In this document: piece after piece, positions 47,857 to 58,967 of the stretch | How the letters are laid out: every line of letters starts with the position of its first letter | How positions within the stretch are numbered: position 1 is the stretch's first letter | Assembly (NCBI GenBank): GCA_026545225.1 | Contig: CM048845.1 | Location: 120,283,033-120,347,032, forward strand | Source of the DNA: Cornus controversa | Lineage: Eukaryota > Streptophyta > Magnoliopsida > Cornales > Cornaceae | Direction: 5' to 3' | DNA length: 64,000 nt | The notes under the pieces: model-generated | Database searches by the model: none | The model's input: only the letters and a program-made list of their open reading frames with translations | What the model was told of the DNA's origin: nothing | Made by a program: the position numbers and the translations under genes

Positions 47857-50391
47857 TCAACCTATACCTAGGCTTTCCATCTTGGCTTTCCACTTTTTGG
47901 TGTTGATAAAATGGACTGAATTCAATGAAACATTCACATCCAATAAAGCATTCACATCTTCACAAGCACTATCAATATCAAAATTATAGCCAAAATTAGT
48001 TAGACTTGCCTCTAAAGGGTCCTTATAACTAGCATGAATAAAAGTACCCTGATCTAGACTCTCTATTAAATTTACCTCACAAATATCCTCAGAGTCTGGT
48101 GGTTGTCGGTTTACGTTAAAAACATTAAGCTCAACCGAGATATTTCCAAAAGAGAGTTTCACAACACCATTCCTACAGTTGATTAAAGCATTTGAAGTGG
48201 CTAGGAATGGATGACCTAAGATGACAGGAATCTGGTTATTAGGATTAGCTACAGGTTGAGTGTCTAAGACAATAAAGTCTACAGGGAAAAAGAATTTATC
48301 AACCTGAATAAGCACATCCTCAATAACACCACGAGGTACCTTAACTGAGCGATCTGCTAATTGGAGTAACACTTTCGTGGGTTTCAACTCACCAAGACCT
48401 AGTTGCTTGTAAACAGAGTAAGGCAACAAATTGACACTCGCACCCAAGTCAAGCAAAGCTTGCTCAATTTTTTGATCACCTATGGTACATGAAATTGTAG
48501 GACATCTAGGATCCTTAAATTTAGGTGGAGTGCGATGTTGAATGATAGAGCTAACTTGCTCAGTTAGGAAGGCTTTCTTGTACACATTCAAGCCACGTTT
48601 GACCATACACAAGTCCTTTAAAAATTTTGCATAAGAGGGGATCTGTTGAATTGCATCGAGAAATGGAATATTAATTTTGACTTGTTTAAACACTTCCATA
48701 ATCTCATCATAGTGATTCCTCTTCTTAGGCTTTTGAAGTCTTTGAGGATATGGTGCAGTAGGAACAAAGTTCCTAACTGGTGGACTGATTGGAGATGGTG
48801 AGTCAAGATTAGGGACTTCAATTTCTGACTCAACTTCAGATGTAGTTTTGTCCTCTCTTCCTAAATCGCTAACATGGTCCTCTTTAATTTTCTCATTATG
48901 TATAGGCATTTGGACTCCATTATCAACTTGTTTACCTGATCTTAGAGTTGTGATAGAGTGAACCTGCTCATGTGAACCAGAAGTAGACGGGTCACTAATA
49001 TGAAACTGACCCTTTGGGATAGGCACAGGTTGACTAGGAAACTTTCCCTTCTCCCTCTCTCCTACAACAGTGGCTAATTGACCTATTTGAGTTTCTAACT
49101 TAAAAATTGACTGACTGGTCTGTTGCATGAACTGTTGGAGAGTGTCCTCTAAAGTTGGTCTTTGTTGAGGTGGGAAAACATACGGAGGGGCATTTTGGGA
49201 CATGGAAGGATATGAAAATTGTGGTTGCCCTTGGGGTTGCATAGGTTGCACCCCTTGATTGTTCCGAGGTTGGTCTTGCCTCCAAGAAAAATTAGGGTGG
49301 TTCCTCCAATTAGGATTGTATGTGTCAGAATAGGGGCTGCCAAATGGTTTCTTATAGGAATTGAGTACATTGGCTTGTTCGGCTATACATTCATGAAAAG
49401 ATGCAATAGATGGACAAGTTTGCGCTGTATGAGAAGAACTTCCACACAATTGACACATCTCATTAACTGCACGAACAGAAGAATTACTTCCTTTACTCAT
49501 CTCTATAGCCTCTACTTTCCTAGTTAGACTAGCTATCCTCGCACTCAAATCGGTCTCTTCTCGGAACTCGTAAATTCCTCCCTTTTTGGGTTCTGAGAAC
49601 ATTGATAGATCACTCATTTCAACCCTCCCTGAATACTCCCATTGTTGAGAGTTCTCTGACAATGCATCAAGAAATTTCCATGCTTCATCCTCATTCTTAG
49701 ACATAAATTCTACCCCACCTCGTGACTCAATTAGTTGAGGATTATGGGGTGACAACTCCTCATAAAAGAATTGAACTAATTGCCACTTGGCAAAACCATG
49801 ATGGGGACACTTAAGGAGAATATCGTTAAATTTTTCCCAACATATGTAAAACTCCTCACCCTCTTTTTGAGTAAATTGCATGATATTTCGACGAAGGGAG
49901 TTAGTTTTGTGCATGGGAAAGAACTTGGTAAGGAATTTGGTGCATAACCCATTCCATGAATTGATAGACGCGGGTTCCAGTGAGTATAACCAAGATTTTG
50001 CTTTCTCTTTCAAAGAGAATGGAAATAACCGCAATTTAATTGACTCCTCAGAAATATGTTGAAATTGTAGTGTGGAGCAAATCTCTAGAAATTCCTTAAC
50101 ATGGAGGTATGGATCATCAGAGCTAAGACCTCTAAAAGTGGGCAGTAAATTAATTACCGCCTCCCGTATCTCAAAATGTCCCTGTTGGGTAGCAGGTAAC
50201 ACAATGCAAGATGGGTTTGTAATATGTACAGGAGTGTAATAGTCCTTAAGGGATTTAGTTTCAACAGGATCTGCCATCTTGGGCAAAGAATGATCTCTAA
50301 CACTAGAATTTTTCACACCCTTTTGAAAGGTTCTCTCAATCTCAAGATCTAAAGGAAACAACTCTGGATTCAGTGATCGACGACCTAACAT
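47857..50391 (-). CDS. Gag-protease polyprotein of a Tat/Athila-type element, 844 aa
   Basis: Gag forms the virus-like particle and the aspartic protease processes it. Residues about 85-215 match Retrotrans_gag (KLRLFPFSLKEKAKSWLYSL, FLTKFFPMHKTNSLRRNIMQ). A zinc knuckle, CQLCGSSSHTAQTC, lies at 313-326. A Gln/Pro-rich stretch follows (360-420). The protease has ALLDLGASVNLLP (Asp 648, the D-L-G-A form usual in this clade) and VILGHPFLAT (723-732). The frame is fully open and ends at KAKMESLGIG, in the linker that normally leads into reverse transcriptase. This looks like a clean deletion of pol rather than decay. Confidence 0.93.
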   Translation of the reverse strand: MLGRRSLNPELFPLDLEIERTFQKGVKNSSVRDHSLPKMADPVETKSLKDYYTPVHITNPSCIVLPATQQGHFEIREAVINLLPTFRGLSSDDPYLHVKEFLEICSTLQFQHISEESIKLRLFPFSLKEKAKSWLYSLEPASINSWNGLCTKFLTKFFPMHKTNSLRRNIMQFTQKEGEEFYICWEKFNDILLKCPHHGFAKWQLVQFFYEELSPHNPQLIESRGGVEFMSKNEDEAWKFLDALSENSQQWEYSGRVEMSDLSMFSEPKKGGIYEFREETDLSARIASLTRKVEAIEMSKGSNSSVRAVNEMCQLCGSSSHTAQTCPSIASFHECIAEQANVLNSYKKPFGSPYSDTYNPNWRNHPNFSWRQDQPRNNQGVQPMQPQGQPQFSYPSMSQNAPPYVFPPQQRPTLEDTLQQFMQQTSQSIFKLETQIGQLATVVGEREKGKFPSQPVPIPKGQFHISDPSTSGSHEQVHSITTLRSGKQVDNGVQMPIHNEKIKEDHVSDLGREDKTTSEVESEIEVPNLDSPSPISPPVRNFVPTAPYPQRLQKPKKRNHYDEIMEVFKQVKINIPFLDAIQQIPSYAKFLKDLCMVKRGLNVYKKAFLTEQVSSIIQHRTPPKFKDPRCPTISCTIGDQKIEQALLDLGASVNLLPYSVYKQLGLGELKPTKVLLQLADRSVKVPRGVIEDVLIQVDKFFFPVDFIVLDTQPVANPNNQIPVILGHPFLATSNALINCRNGVVKLSFGNISVELNVFNVNRQPPDSEDICEVNLIESLDQGTFIHASYKDPLEASLTNFGYNFDIDSACEDVNALLDVNVSLNSVHFINTKKWKAKMESLGIG

Positions 50392-51234
50392 ACACTAAAA
50401 TGACTCACAAAAACACCAACCAAATAAGCAAGCAAATTTTTTTTTTTTCAAATTTAATTCAAGGTTAGTGATTTTTATTTTTATTTTTATTTTTTTAATT
50501 TTTTTTTTTATTTTCCCAAACAATTATCTAGACTAGTTCCAAAATAATTCTTACTTAGTTAGACAGTTTCTACTCCCTTTCAGAGGAACTAGAGGATTAC
50601 CAGTTAAGCCCCACCAACAATACAACCAGGAAAGTTTCTAAGATAGATTGGAGGGGTCACAAACGGTCCCACTTAAAAACCAATCATCTCAGAACTTTCC
50701 TAGACATTGTGAAGTTGGAAGGTGCTCACTGGAGTTACCAAAAGTTAACTCTGTCCAAGAGGGTCCTATAAGCTATATGAATTCCTATGGCCAATGTCTA
50801 CTTGATTTTAAATTTAAACTAAATTTGGCTTGAGATAGACAAATGCAAGGAGATTTTTAACCTAGTTGGGCAAGGAATTGGTGATGAAATTCAATCCTTA
50901 TCTTGTTGGGGATTTGTGCCCTTACTAAAATTTTAATGCAAGAATGCTAAATTAAAATGCACAAACAAAACACACCATAAAAACAAAAAATAAAAATAAA
51001 AAATAAAAAGTGAGTGAGTATGTGATCTTTCTTCTTCTTTTTTTTTTAAATAGAGAGAAAAAAAAATAAAATAAAAAAATAAACTTGAAGAAAGTGTGAC
51101 CCTAAGGCTATTTCTAAGTTATTCTATCCTAAAGTTCTCATGCAAAAATTATCAACCTAAAACAAAAATCTATGTTTTCCTAATCTAAGAAAATAAAAAT
51201 ATAAATAAACAAAAAGAAAAAAAAACATGTACTT

Positions 51235-51352
51235 ACTTGGATTCCAAAGTAGTGCCCAAGAACATGCGAAAAAAGGCAATTTTCAACAATACCACTTGGA
51301 TTCCAAAGTAGTGCCCAAGAACATGCGAAAAAAGGCAATTTTCAACAATACC
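51235..51352 (-). repeat. 59-bp perfect tandem duplication in the Gypsy leader
   Basis: ACTTGGATTCCAAAGTAGTG and the following 39 bp occur twice in direct succession (51235-51293, 51294-51352) without a difference that I can see. It lies between the primer-binding site and gag. Confidence 0.95.
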
Positions 51353-51595
51353 ACCTATAGAATTCAAGAAGTATCAGGTAAAACAATAACAATAAAATAA
51401 AACTAAACCAAACTAAGAAAAATAATAATAAAAATAAAATTAATAAAACTAAAACTAAAACTAAAATAATTAAAATTGGAAAGATTTTTTTTTCTTTTTT
51501 GATAATAATAAAACAAAAGAAAGAAAAAAAAACTAAATTATAACTAGTAGAAGAATTAAATCAATCAAAATTTGATTAGTTTTCTTGTTTGCAAT

Positions 51596-51613
51596 CCCCC
51601 GGCAACGGCGCCA
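51596..51613 (-). other. Gypsy primer-binding site
   Basis: The minus strand reads TGGCGCCGTTGCCGGGGG, the tRNA-complementary site typical of Tat/Athila elements, six bases from the LTR end. Confidence 0.92.
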
Positions 51614-51619
51614 AAAACT

Positions 51620-53013
51620 TGATGTTGTTTTAAATTTGTTAAATAACTCGCAAGTGTACGAATCTATTAAAGTATAGTTCGGCAAGAACGAGGTCGAACC
51701 CAAGGGAATGCTTTGAGAAGAAAAACTAATACAAATTCAAATTAATTTAAAACTAATCTAGTTTAAACAAAATTTGGTTGATTTGAGATAGATTAAACTA
51801 ACATGTAAATAAAATAACACAATTAAAATCAAATAGAGAAAATAACTAAGGTTTCGGATTCCACCACCATTAAATCCATGAAGTTTCTAATATTCATTTA
51901 TTAATTCCCAAAGTTAGAGTAGCAATCAAGAAATCAATCTATTGCCTACTCAAGATTTAACAATAAAGCACTATGAAAAATATATTAAAAGGTAGATTTT
52001 CCTTCGCTTCACTTGTGTAAAATTCTAAGCATCCTATGTATCCAATTTAATGAAAAGCATAAGATCAAAGATTATCACTTTTAAGAAATACAAACTCAAG
52101 CTTAGATTAATTATAATACTTTCTAACTACCACATATACATGATATAGATGGTGAAAGAATTATAAAATAATTAATCACAAGAAGCGAAAATCATAAGCA
52201 ATTCAATCACACACATGAGAATCAATTAATGAACAAAAGAACTTCACTTCATTAATGGAGGTTTCCTCCTCAACCCTAGTTGAGGAGTTTAGTTACACAT
52301 GGTAGAAGAAGAAGAAGAAAACAAAATAATAAAAGATATAATGAATAAATAAAACCCGGATTGTCTCTGTCTTCTCTGCCTTGGCCTCCATTTCTTTTTT
52401 CCCCCAAAATAACTTCCAATTCACCTCTTTATACCCCAAGAGAATACATAAAGTCCTAATCCATTTAGGAGATAAAGTTTTAATCCAATTAGGAGAAAAT
52501 TAGGGTTTTCCCGCAGCCCTAAATAGGTAGATTTTTCTGCTGACTTTCAGCCCACGTTTTGACCCAGTAGAAGTCCGATTCACGAAATTTTCGTGAAATA
52601 CAAAAGTGTCCAGAATCGAATTTCGTTCAACCTATACGAGAATTAAGTTGAATTGATGCTCGGAAATAAGACTTTAGGTCCACTTTTCAAAACGGGATTA
52701 AAATTGGATTAAGTGCAGAATTGGGCTTCAGGCCCGTAATCTCTTTCAGCAGTTGAAATTCTCTTGGACCACTTTATTGGGCTGTTTTGAGTTGAAATAT
52801 GGAGTTGAATGGACCCATTAGATGTAGGCTTCATATAACCTTCTTGGATATTATCTTTAAAAGCCCAAAATCATAGTTTTATCTTAAATAAATATTAAGG
52901 CCCTGAAAAAGACAGAAAACACAAAAACAGAGTAAAATCACATATAAACTATCACTAAGAGAATAAAATATGCAAATTAAGAGGCTAGAATGCGTAACAT
53001 TCAACGCCGATCA
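51620..53013 (-). repeat. Gypsy 5' LTR
   Basis: 1,394 bp, matching the 3' LTR at 44524-45917; most differences are single substitutions. Confidence 0.97.
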
Positions 53014-54788
53014 CGAGTCTTCACAGAATCTTTGGTTTTCCCTTCAATGTTCATTAGTGTTCCCAACACTTTATCACATATAATTTTCTCGATATGCATA
53101 ACATCTAAATTGTGTCGCAGTTTCAAGGAAATCCAGTAAGGTAGTTCAAAGAAAATACTTTTCTTTGTCCAATTAAACTCAATATTAGGGTGTTTCCTCT
53201 TCTTATTATTTGGACCCTTTCCAAACTTGATGTGTTCAACCTTACTCAATTGTTCTAGCAACTCGCCCCCATTTAACCCCTTTGATGGTGGCCTATTTTC
53301 TCTCTTACCATCAAATTGTTTATATCGTTTTCGCCAACCATGATCAAGGGGCAAAAAACAACGGTGTCCCGTATAACATATCTTATGACCATGCACTAAC
53401 CTATAAGAACATGTATCCTTGTTGCAAGTTGGACATGCCTTATACCCCTTTGTCATATATCCAGACACCATCGCCAATGCCGGGAAGTCATTTACAGTCC
53501 ATATCACCGCTGCGTGAAGCCTAAAATTGCATTTGGCAACAACATCATAAGTTACCACACCATCTACCCACAACTCTTTCAATTCATCTACCAATGGTCT
53601 CAAGTATACATCAATGTCATTTCCAGGTGATCTTGGCCCAGGAATAAGCAAAGACATAAAGATGTAAGGTTCTTTATTACATATCCAAGGTGGCAAATTA
53701 TATGGCATAAGCATTACCGGCCACATACTGTATGAGGTGCTCATATTACCAAATGGATTGAATCCATCGGTAGCTAATCCAAGTCGGACATTGCGTGGAT
53801 CATTGGCGAACCAACTATGTTGCTTATCAAATTCCTCCCAAGCTTTAGAATCAGCCGGATGTCTCAACACATTTGGCTCATTAACACGCTTCTCTTTGTG
53901 CCACCTCATATCTTTTGCCGTCTTAAGAGAAGTATACAACCTCTGAAGCCTTGGTTTCAACGGAAAGTAACGAAGAACTTTTTGAGCAGTTCTTTTACCT
54001 TTACCTTTAACAAATTTATATCTGAGCTCGCCACATTCTGGACATTGCTCTCTCTGTTCATTCTCCTTCCAAAAGAGTATACAATCATTTTTGCAAGAAT
54101 GTATTGTGATATAGGCAAGGCCCAGATCACGCATTAAATTTTTGGCCTCATAATGGGACTTAGGTAGTGTCTCACCTTCAGGCAGTGCCTCTTTAAAAAG
54201 CTCAAGTATCATATTAAATGATTTGTTGCTCCATCGACTGATTACCTTTATATGTAACATTTTAATGAGAAAAGATAATTTGGAGAACTTTGTACAGCTT
54301 GGATACAGTTCACATTGCGCATCCCTCAACAATCTTTCAAAATTATCTTGCCCATTTTCCCCACAACTTATATTAGATGCATGACTAGTAGATGTTTCAC
54401 GTTGTTGCACATTTGGAAGACCTTCTTGCACGGATGTTGTTGCCATGCGTATGTCATCTAAAATTTCATGCACGTCATCAACATATCCATCTTGCTCATT
54501 TATAGAAAAATCATCATGACTCTGTCCAACATCACCATCATTAGTTCTTTGTTGAACTACCTCTCCATGCCATTTCCAAAAAACATACTCTTTCTGCATT
54601 CCATGCGTGAATAAATGGTCCTCAACTTCACTCATTGGATAGTATGTCAAGTTCACACATTTTTGACATGGACATCGAGTCCTATTAAGGCTATCTGTAT
54701 TCCTACTAGCTAACTTAATGAATTCTCTAAGCCCATTAATGTAATCAACACAATATCTATGCGATAGTTGGATCCAACTCTTGTCCAT
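53014..54788 (-). pseudogene. TNP2 transposase, N-terminal part
   Basis: TNP2 is the CACTA transposase that cuts element ends. The segment starts MDKSWIQLSHRYC at 54788, next to a splice acceptor-like GTGTAG, so a non-coding first exon is likely. A transposase-associated domain follows (CPCQKC; HLFTHGMQKEYVFWKWHGE). The Transposase_21 domain then has the conserved LGLATDGFNPFG and VIWTVNDFPALAM stretches, each with a candidate catalytic Asp, and a CPTCNKDTC motif. The frame is open to VKTR at 53014, where the Gypsy element enters. The following codons (LDLQV) are found at 44518, so the insertion alone split the exon. No stop is seen in this part. Confidence 0.9.
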
Positions 54789-55891
54789 CCCTACACCGAT
54801 ATAAACAAGCACATGTTAACTATTATTAATAAAATAAAAATACTGCATTCACCATGAAAAATAAATTCAACTTCTTGCTAAAGGTGAGGTGGTCCTATCC
54901 CATAATGAAGATTATATGAATTCTCAAACTCTCCAATATGGAGAATTCAAGAACCATTGCGATAAGATACTATCCCATAATATACTACTTGTCATCCATA
55001 TGCGATAAGATAAATATATGTCAACAACAATGCTCGAACGGGTGCAGAAAGAAAATGAAAAAAAATAAAATTTGTTAAATCCATTCCTACATGTATCTTA
55101 AAATCAATACTAATTAAACTATGGAACGTTGATAAGGATAAGACTAACTATGGAACTTATTTATAAAAAATGAACTTAAATGGACAAACCATCTAAATAT
55201 GAAGAAGTGATTCAAGTGAACTATAATATGGAGTTTTTTCATTTGGGAAATTTTAATTTATTATTTGACTTTAAAGATTATAAGTGGAAGGGGGTACTTT
55301 AAATTTTAAGAGATAAGAGATATATTAAAAAGAGGGCAATATATCACTTTATATTGAGGGTAATAAATAAGGACTTTTCACTTATGTATTAGTTAATTGT
55401 ATGTAGATCATAATAATTGATGCATGTGGTCCTTTTAAGAGATTTGGTATCTCTTCATCTACATGTTGTATCTTTATTCAACAATATGTTTTATGGTCCC
55501 CTTCAAGTGAGAAGTCTTCTTTTCTCAATGAACATTGGCATACCTAGAAGTAGGAGAGAAAAAATTAACTAGAATTGTTTCTTTAGCATAATTATTGTTC
55601 AATTAGAGTGTAATTACCCTAGTGCCTAAATAAAGATTTGCTTAATCTTACTTGACAAACACAAAAAATAAAAAAAGATTTGCTACTTGATCAACAACCA
55701 AACCATCTATTATAGTGCAATGTTGTACTCAAACGCAAACAATATAATATATAAATTGATAAATATCAGACAAAGCACAAATTCATCATCAAAGTTCCAT
55801 TTAAAAACATATATTCAATCAAGCAGAAGAATGATACGTAAAATCTAATCATCTGTAGAAACAAAATTAGTGCAAAACAAAGAATAAAAGA

Positions 55892-55925
<34 letters not shown>

Positions 55926-56982
55926 CAACAAAACTTACTTAACAAGTACTTGAATTGTGTTTGGTGTAGGCTCTCCAAAAAACTCAAGGCAAGGCTGTTT
56001 CAAATAAATAAAATTAGTTAGGAAAATTATAAAAGAGCATGCTGAAAGGACAAGAACCATAACACTGATGATAACATATATGTTCATTTAAAAACAGAAC
56101 ATAGGTGATTGGACCAGAATATTGTATGTCTCTCTGAGTGTAGGCAGTACTCTCTAGATCATTACCATGACATGCAGATTTAAGCTCATCACAACTGATT
56201 TACTAGGCAGCCCTTGTGAAAGCATGGTGACATAGATTAAGTAGTTCGATCAATTACCATCGCATCAACATATATGGTCCCAAAAACAAGTTTCTAAACA
56301 ATTATTTTGGGCATTATGGTGTCAAAACCTTGATCTCTACAACAGCTAGCTCATGTTGAGAAGAATCATGAACATGTAACTTTATGCAATGACAAGGAAC
56401 CAGCCAAATCGATCAGCATATTATAGTGAGAGTACAGGGAAAAAGAAGGAAGACAAAACAAAAGAAAAAGTAAGAAATTAAACAAGAAAAAGTCAATACC
56501 TGAAAGCTTTGAGAAGAAATGTTGTTCCAATGAGCATTTAGTACTTGCCCTCCATTAACACAGTAATGGTAACCATGGCCCTGAACAAGTCAAACAAATT
56601 ATTCCAACACCTACTGAATTTTATTCGAATCATGTACGTACAAAATTGCCAAACCAAAATGGTTATTTTTTGCACAGTGGAGATCGAATAATAAAAGAGA
56701 ATTTACTGTTAAGGAGCTGAGCCCCCATAACTTTTCATCTACTTAATGAGGTCGGCCAATAACCAAAGCTAGTAAAACCAATTTTCAGGACATGCTTGTA
56801 AAATTCATAAAATATATTTAAAAAGTCATGTTACATGAAAATATTATGAGATACTTCGAGAAACAAGCATCCTGAAAGCTTCCATATTCTGTGTACATGC
56901 ACACAGGCATGAGCAGCACTGAGACTTGGTAAAAAAAATTTTTTGTTAAGAGGGGGATATATTTTGAATGATTTCTTCTTAT

Positions 56983-57035
<53 letters not shown>

Positions 57036-58554
57036 GTGAATATCAGAACCATTTTTCTTGTTTATTATATTACTTCTATCTTCGCCACACAAGAAGCAAA
57101 TCTTATTCCATATATAAAATCAAATTCATGTGCTTCTTTAGTATCATCTAGTTCATTAATATTAATTTACTAAGTTTTTCAAATAATATGGGTCCTGTTT
57201 AGGGCTACACTAATCATTGTTAGTTGCAACTATTCTATTTTGGAGACTGTCCAATATATGTTAGTCATTGCTAGTGCCAACCCCAAAAACTGACAATATA
57301 ACCAACTTCTTGATTCCCATATATATATATATATATAATTAACGAATTGATTAATCTTGTTTGATGAGATAATTAATCATTAACTATTCTATTTCTTTTG
57401 TGGGGGCAAAAGAACCAATCCCATGTTATGTGGGGATGAACCTGATTATATATATCTAAATGAAGATGGTTTCCACATGCATATGCTAATTGCATGTAAT
57501 GGAAAATTAATATGCAATTTCACTATATATTATTTATTTATTTATTTTTAAAGAAAGCATTGTGTATATATCAAATAGCAAATTCAAACAAGTTCGTAAT
57601 TATTTCACTTTTTGGTAAGGTAAATAAGCATATTGAAGAAAAAAGAATTCTACAACCACCTTCCAGAGGAGGGAACAAGGTTTTGGGCCTTAAATAAAGA
57701 ACAATTGTTTACCTTTTTCCTGGTAATACTTCACAAATAATTCCTTATTAATATTTGGTAATCTATTAACTAATTCTTGTATCAGATATTTTATCTTAGT
57801 GTATTCCATGTGCCAACCGCCAAGAACAGCAATAAACAACTTCTTGATTATTCTGAAATAAACAAATTGGTATTCCATGTTAGACGTGGTTTTAAACAAA
57901 TTTTAACAAATTTTTGAGTGTTAAAGATGTGACTGTTGGGTCTCTCATGCATGATAAACACTAACAAATCTACATACTAAACAGATTGGAATACACCGAA
58001 ATGTGCTAAGTACACTTATTCAACTCTGTATTTAACTTTGTATTTAGATCAACCATCGATTAAGATCCTAGAAAGAAAATCACTTTGAAACAAATAGAAA
58101 AAGAACAAACTAACCTTGTCTGAATTGAAAATCAAATCAAATGAAACACTTCGATTCTTCACGGCCTGCCGAAAAAACTCTATCATCATATATAACAATT
58201 AAAAAAAAAATCAGGAGAGTGAGAGAGAGAGAGACGAGAGAGAGGAGAGAGAACATGCCTTCAATCAGTTAGAGAGAATTACACAACCATCGATAACAAG
58301 ATTGACACACAATAGTAGCCGAAGACACAGGGCTTGGGAAGGGGTTTTTCCATTTTGATAACCAAAGGGTTTTGGAGAACTGAATTTTCGAAAATCAAAT
58401 CGAAGAAGCATCTGGAATGTCGACATATATGTATACATATTAATAAATTATTTTTATTAACCCGAGGCTATACATATATATGTGTATATTATAATTTTTG
58501 AGCGGGAAGAAAAAATATGGGGAAGTAAAATTTGGGGAAAATTAATTAATTAAA
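54789..58554 (-). other. CACTA 5' region with three exon-like blocks
   Basis: This lies upstream of TNP2 on the minus strand. Three blocks are bounded by AG and GT in one consistent phase: 58179-58115 (FFRQAVKNRSVSFDLIFNSD), 56580-56500 (GHGYHYCVNGGQVLNAHWNN, then ISSQSFQ) and 55994 to about 55937 (PCLEFFGEPTPNTIQVLV). I do not recognise them. They may be 5' exons of the TNP2 transcript or a captured host gene fragment. The rest is AT-rich, with (TA)n tracts at about 55896-55922 and 56994-57033 and a GA-rich stretch at 58215-58253. Confidence 0.4.
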
Positions 58555-58967
58555 AAATATTGGTATTTACCACGACATTAATTTCGTCGAAAAAGGGTAT
58601 TTACTACAAAATTAAGATTCCGTAGTAAATAATCTAGTATTTCCTACGCATTTAGTTTTCGTAGTAAATAATAGATTATTTGGTACGACATCAATTTCGT
58701 CGAAAAAGGGTATTTACTACGAAATTAAGTTTCCGTAGTAAATAATCTATTATTTACTACGACATAAATTTCGTCGAAAAGTGTTTTTACCACGAAATCA
58801 AGTTTCCGTGGAAAATACCCTAGTATTTACTATGAAAATATCTTCGTGGTAAATACGAAGGGGTATTTTCCACGGATTTTATTTTCCGTAGCAAATACCT
58901 TACTATTTACTACGAAATTGAAACCGTGGTAAATGGTCCGTGGAAAAAAACCTATTTTCTTGTAGTG
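58555..58967. repeat. CACTA subterminal repeats, TNP2-side end
   Basis: Many copies of 'tatttactacgaaatta' and 'ttccgtagtaaataat' in both orientations occur from 58560 to the terminus. The core words (acgaaat, ccgtagtaaat) match those at the other end, but the 38-bp head-to-tail array is not present. Confidence 0.88.

Larger units (their letters stand above)
44519..53018 (-). mobile_element. Gypsy Tat/Athila-type element encoding only Gag-protease
   Basis: The element spans 44524-53013 (8,490 bp). Both LTRs are 1,394 bp and on the minus strand start TGATC and end ACAACATCA. They differ at about ten sites by eye. The target duplication CGAGT is perfect (44519-44523, 53014-53018). The primer-binding site TGGCGCCGTTGCCGGGG lies six bases inside the 5' LTR, and the purine tract AAGTTTGGGGGTG abuts the 3' LTR. 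The 5.7-kb interior has one 844-codon gag-pro frame and no reverse transcriptase or integrase. It is inserted in the TNP2 coding exon. Confidence 0.97.
37422..58967 (-). mobile_element. CACTA (En/Spm) DNA transposon, 21.5 kb
   Basis: The termini are CACTACAAGAAATTTGG (37422) and, in reverse complement, CACTACAAGAAAATAGG (58967). The 3-bp flanks are TCG and TCA, a duplication with one transition. Subterminal repeats lie at both ends. Inside on the minus strand are TNP2 (first) and a TNPA-like gene (second), the usual order. Without the Gypsy insertion it is about 13 kb. It is inserted in the RNase H part of the Copia element. Confidence 0.96.
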
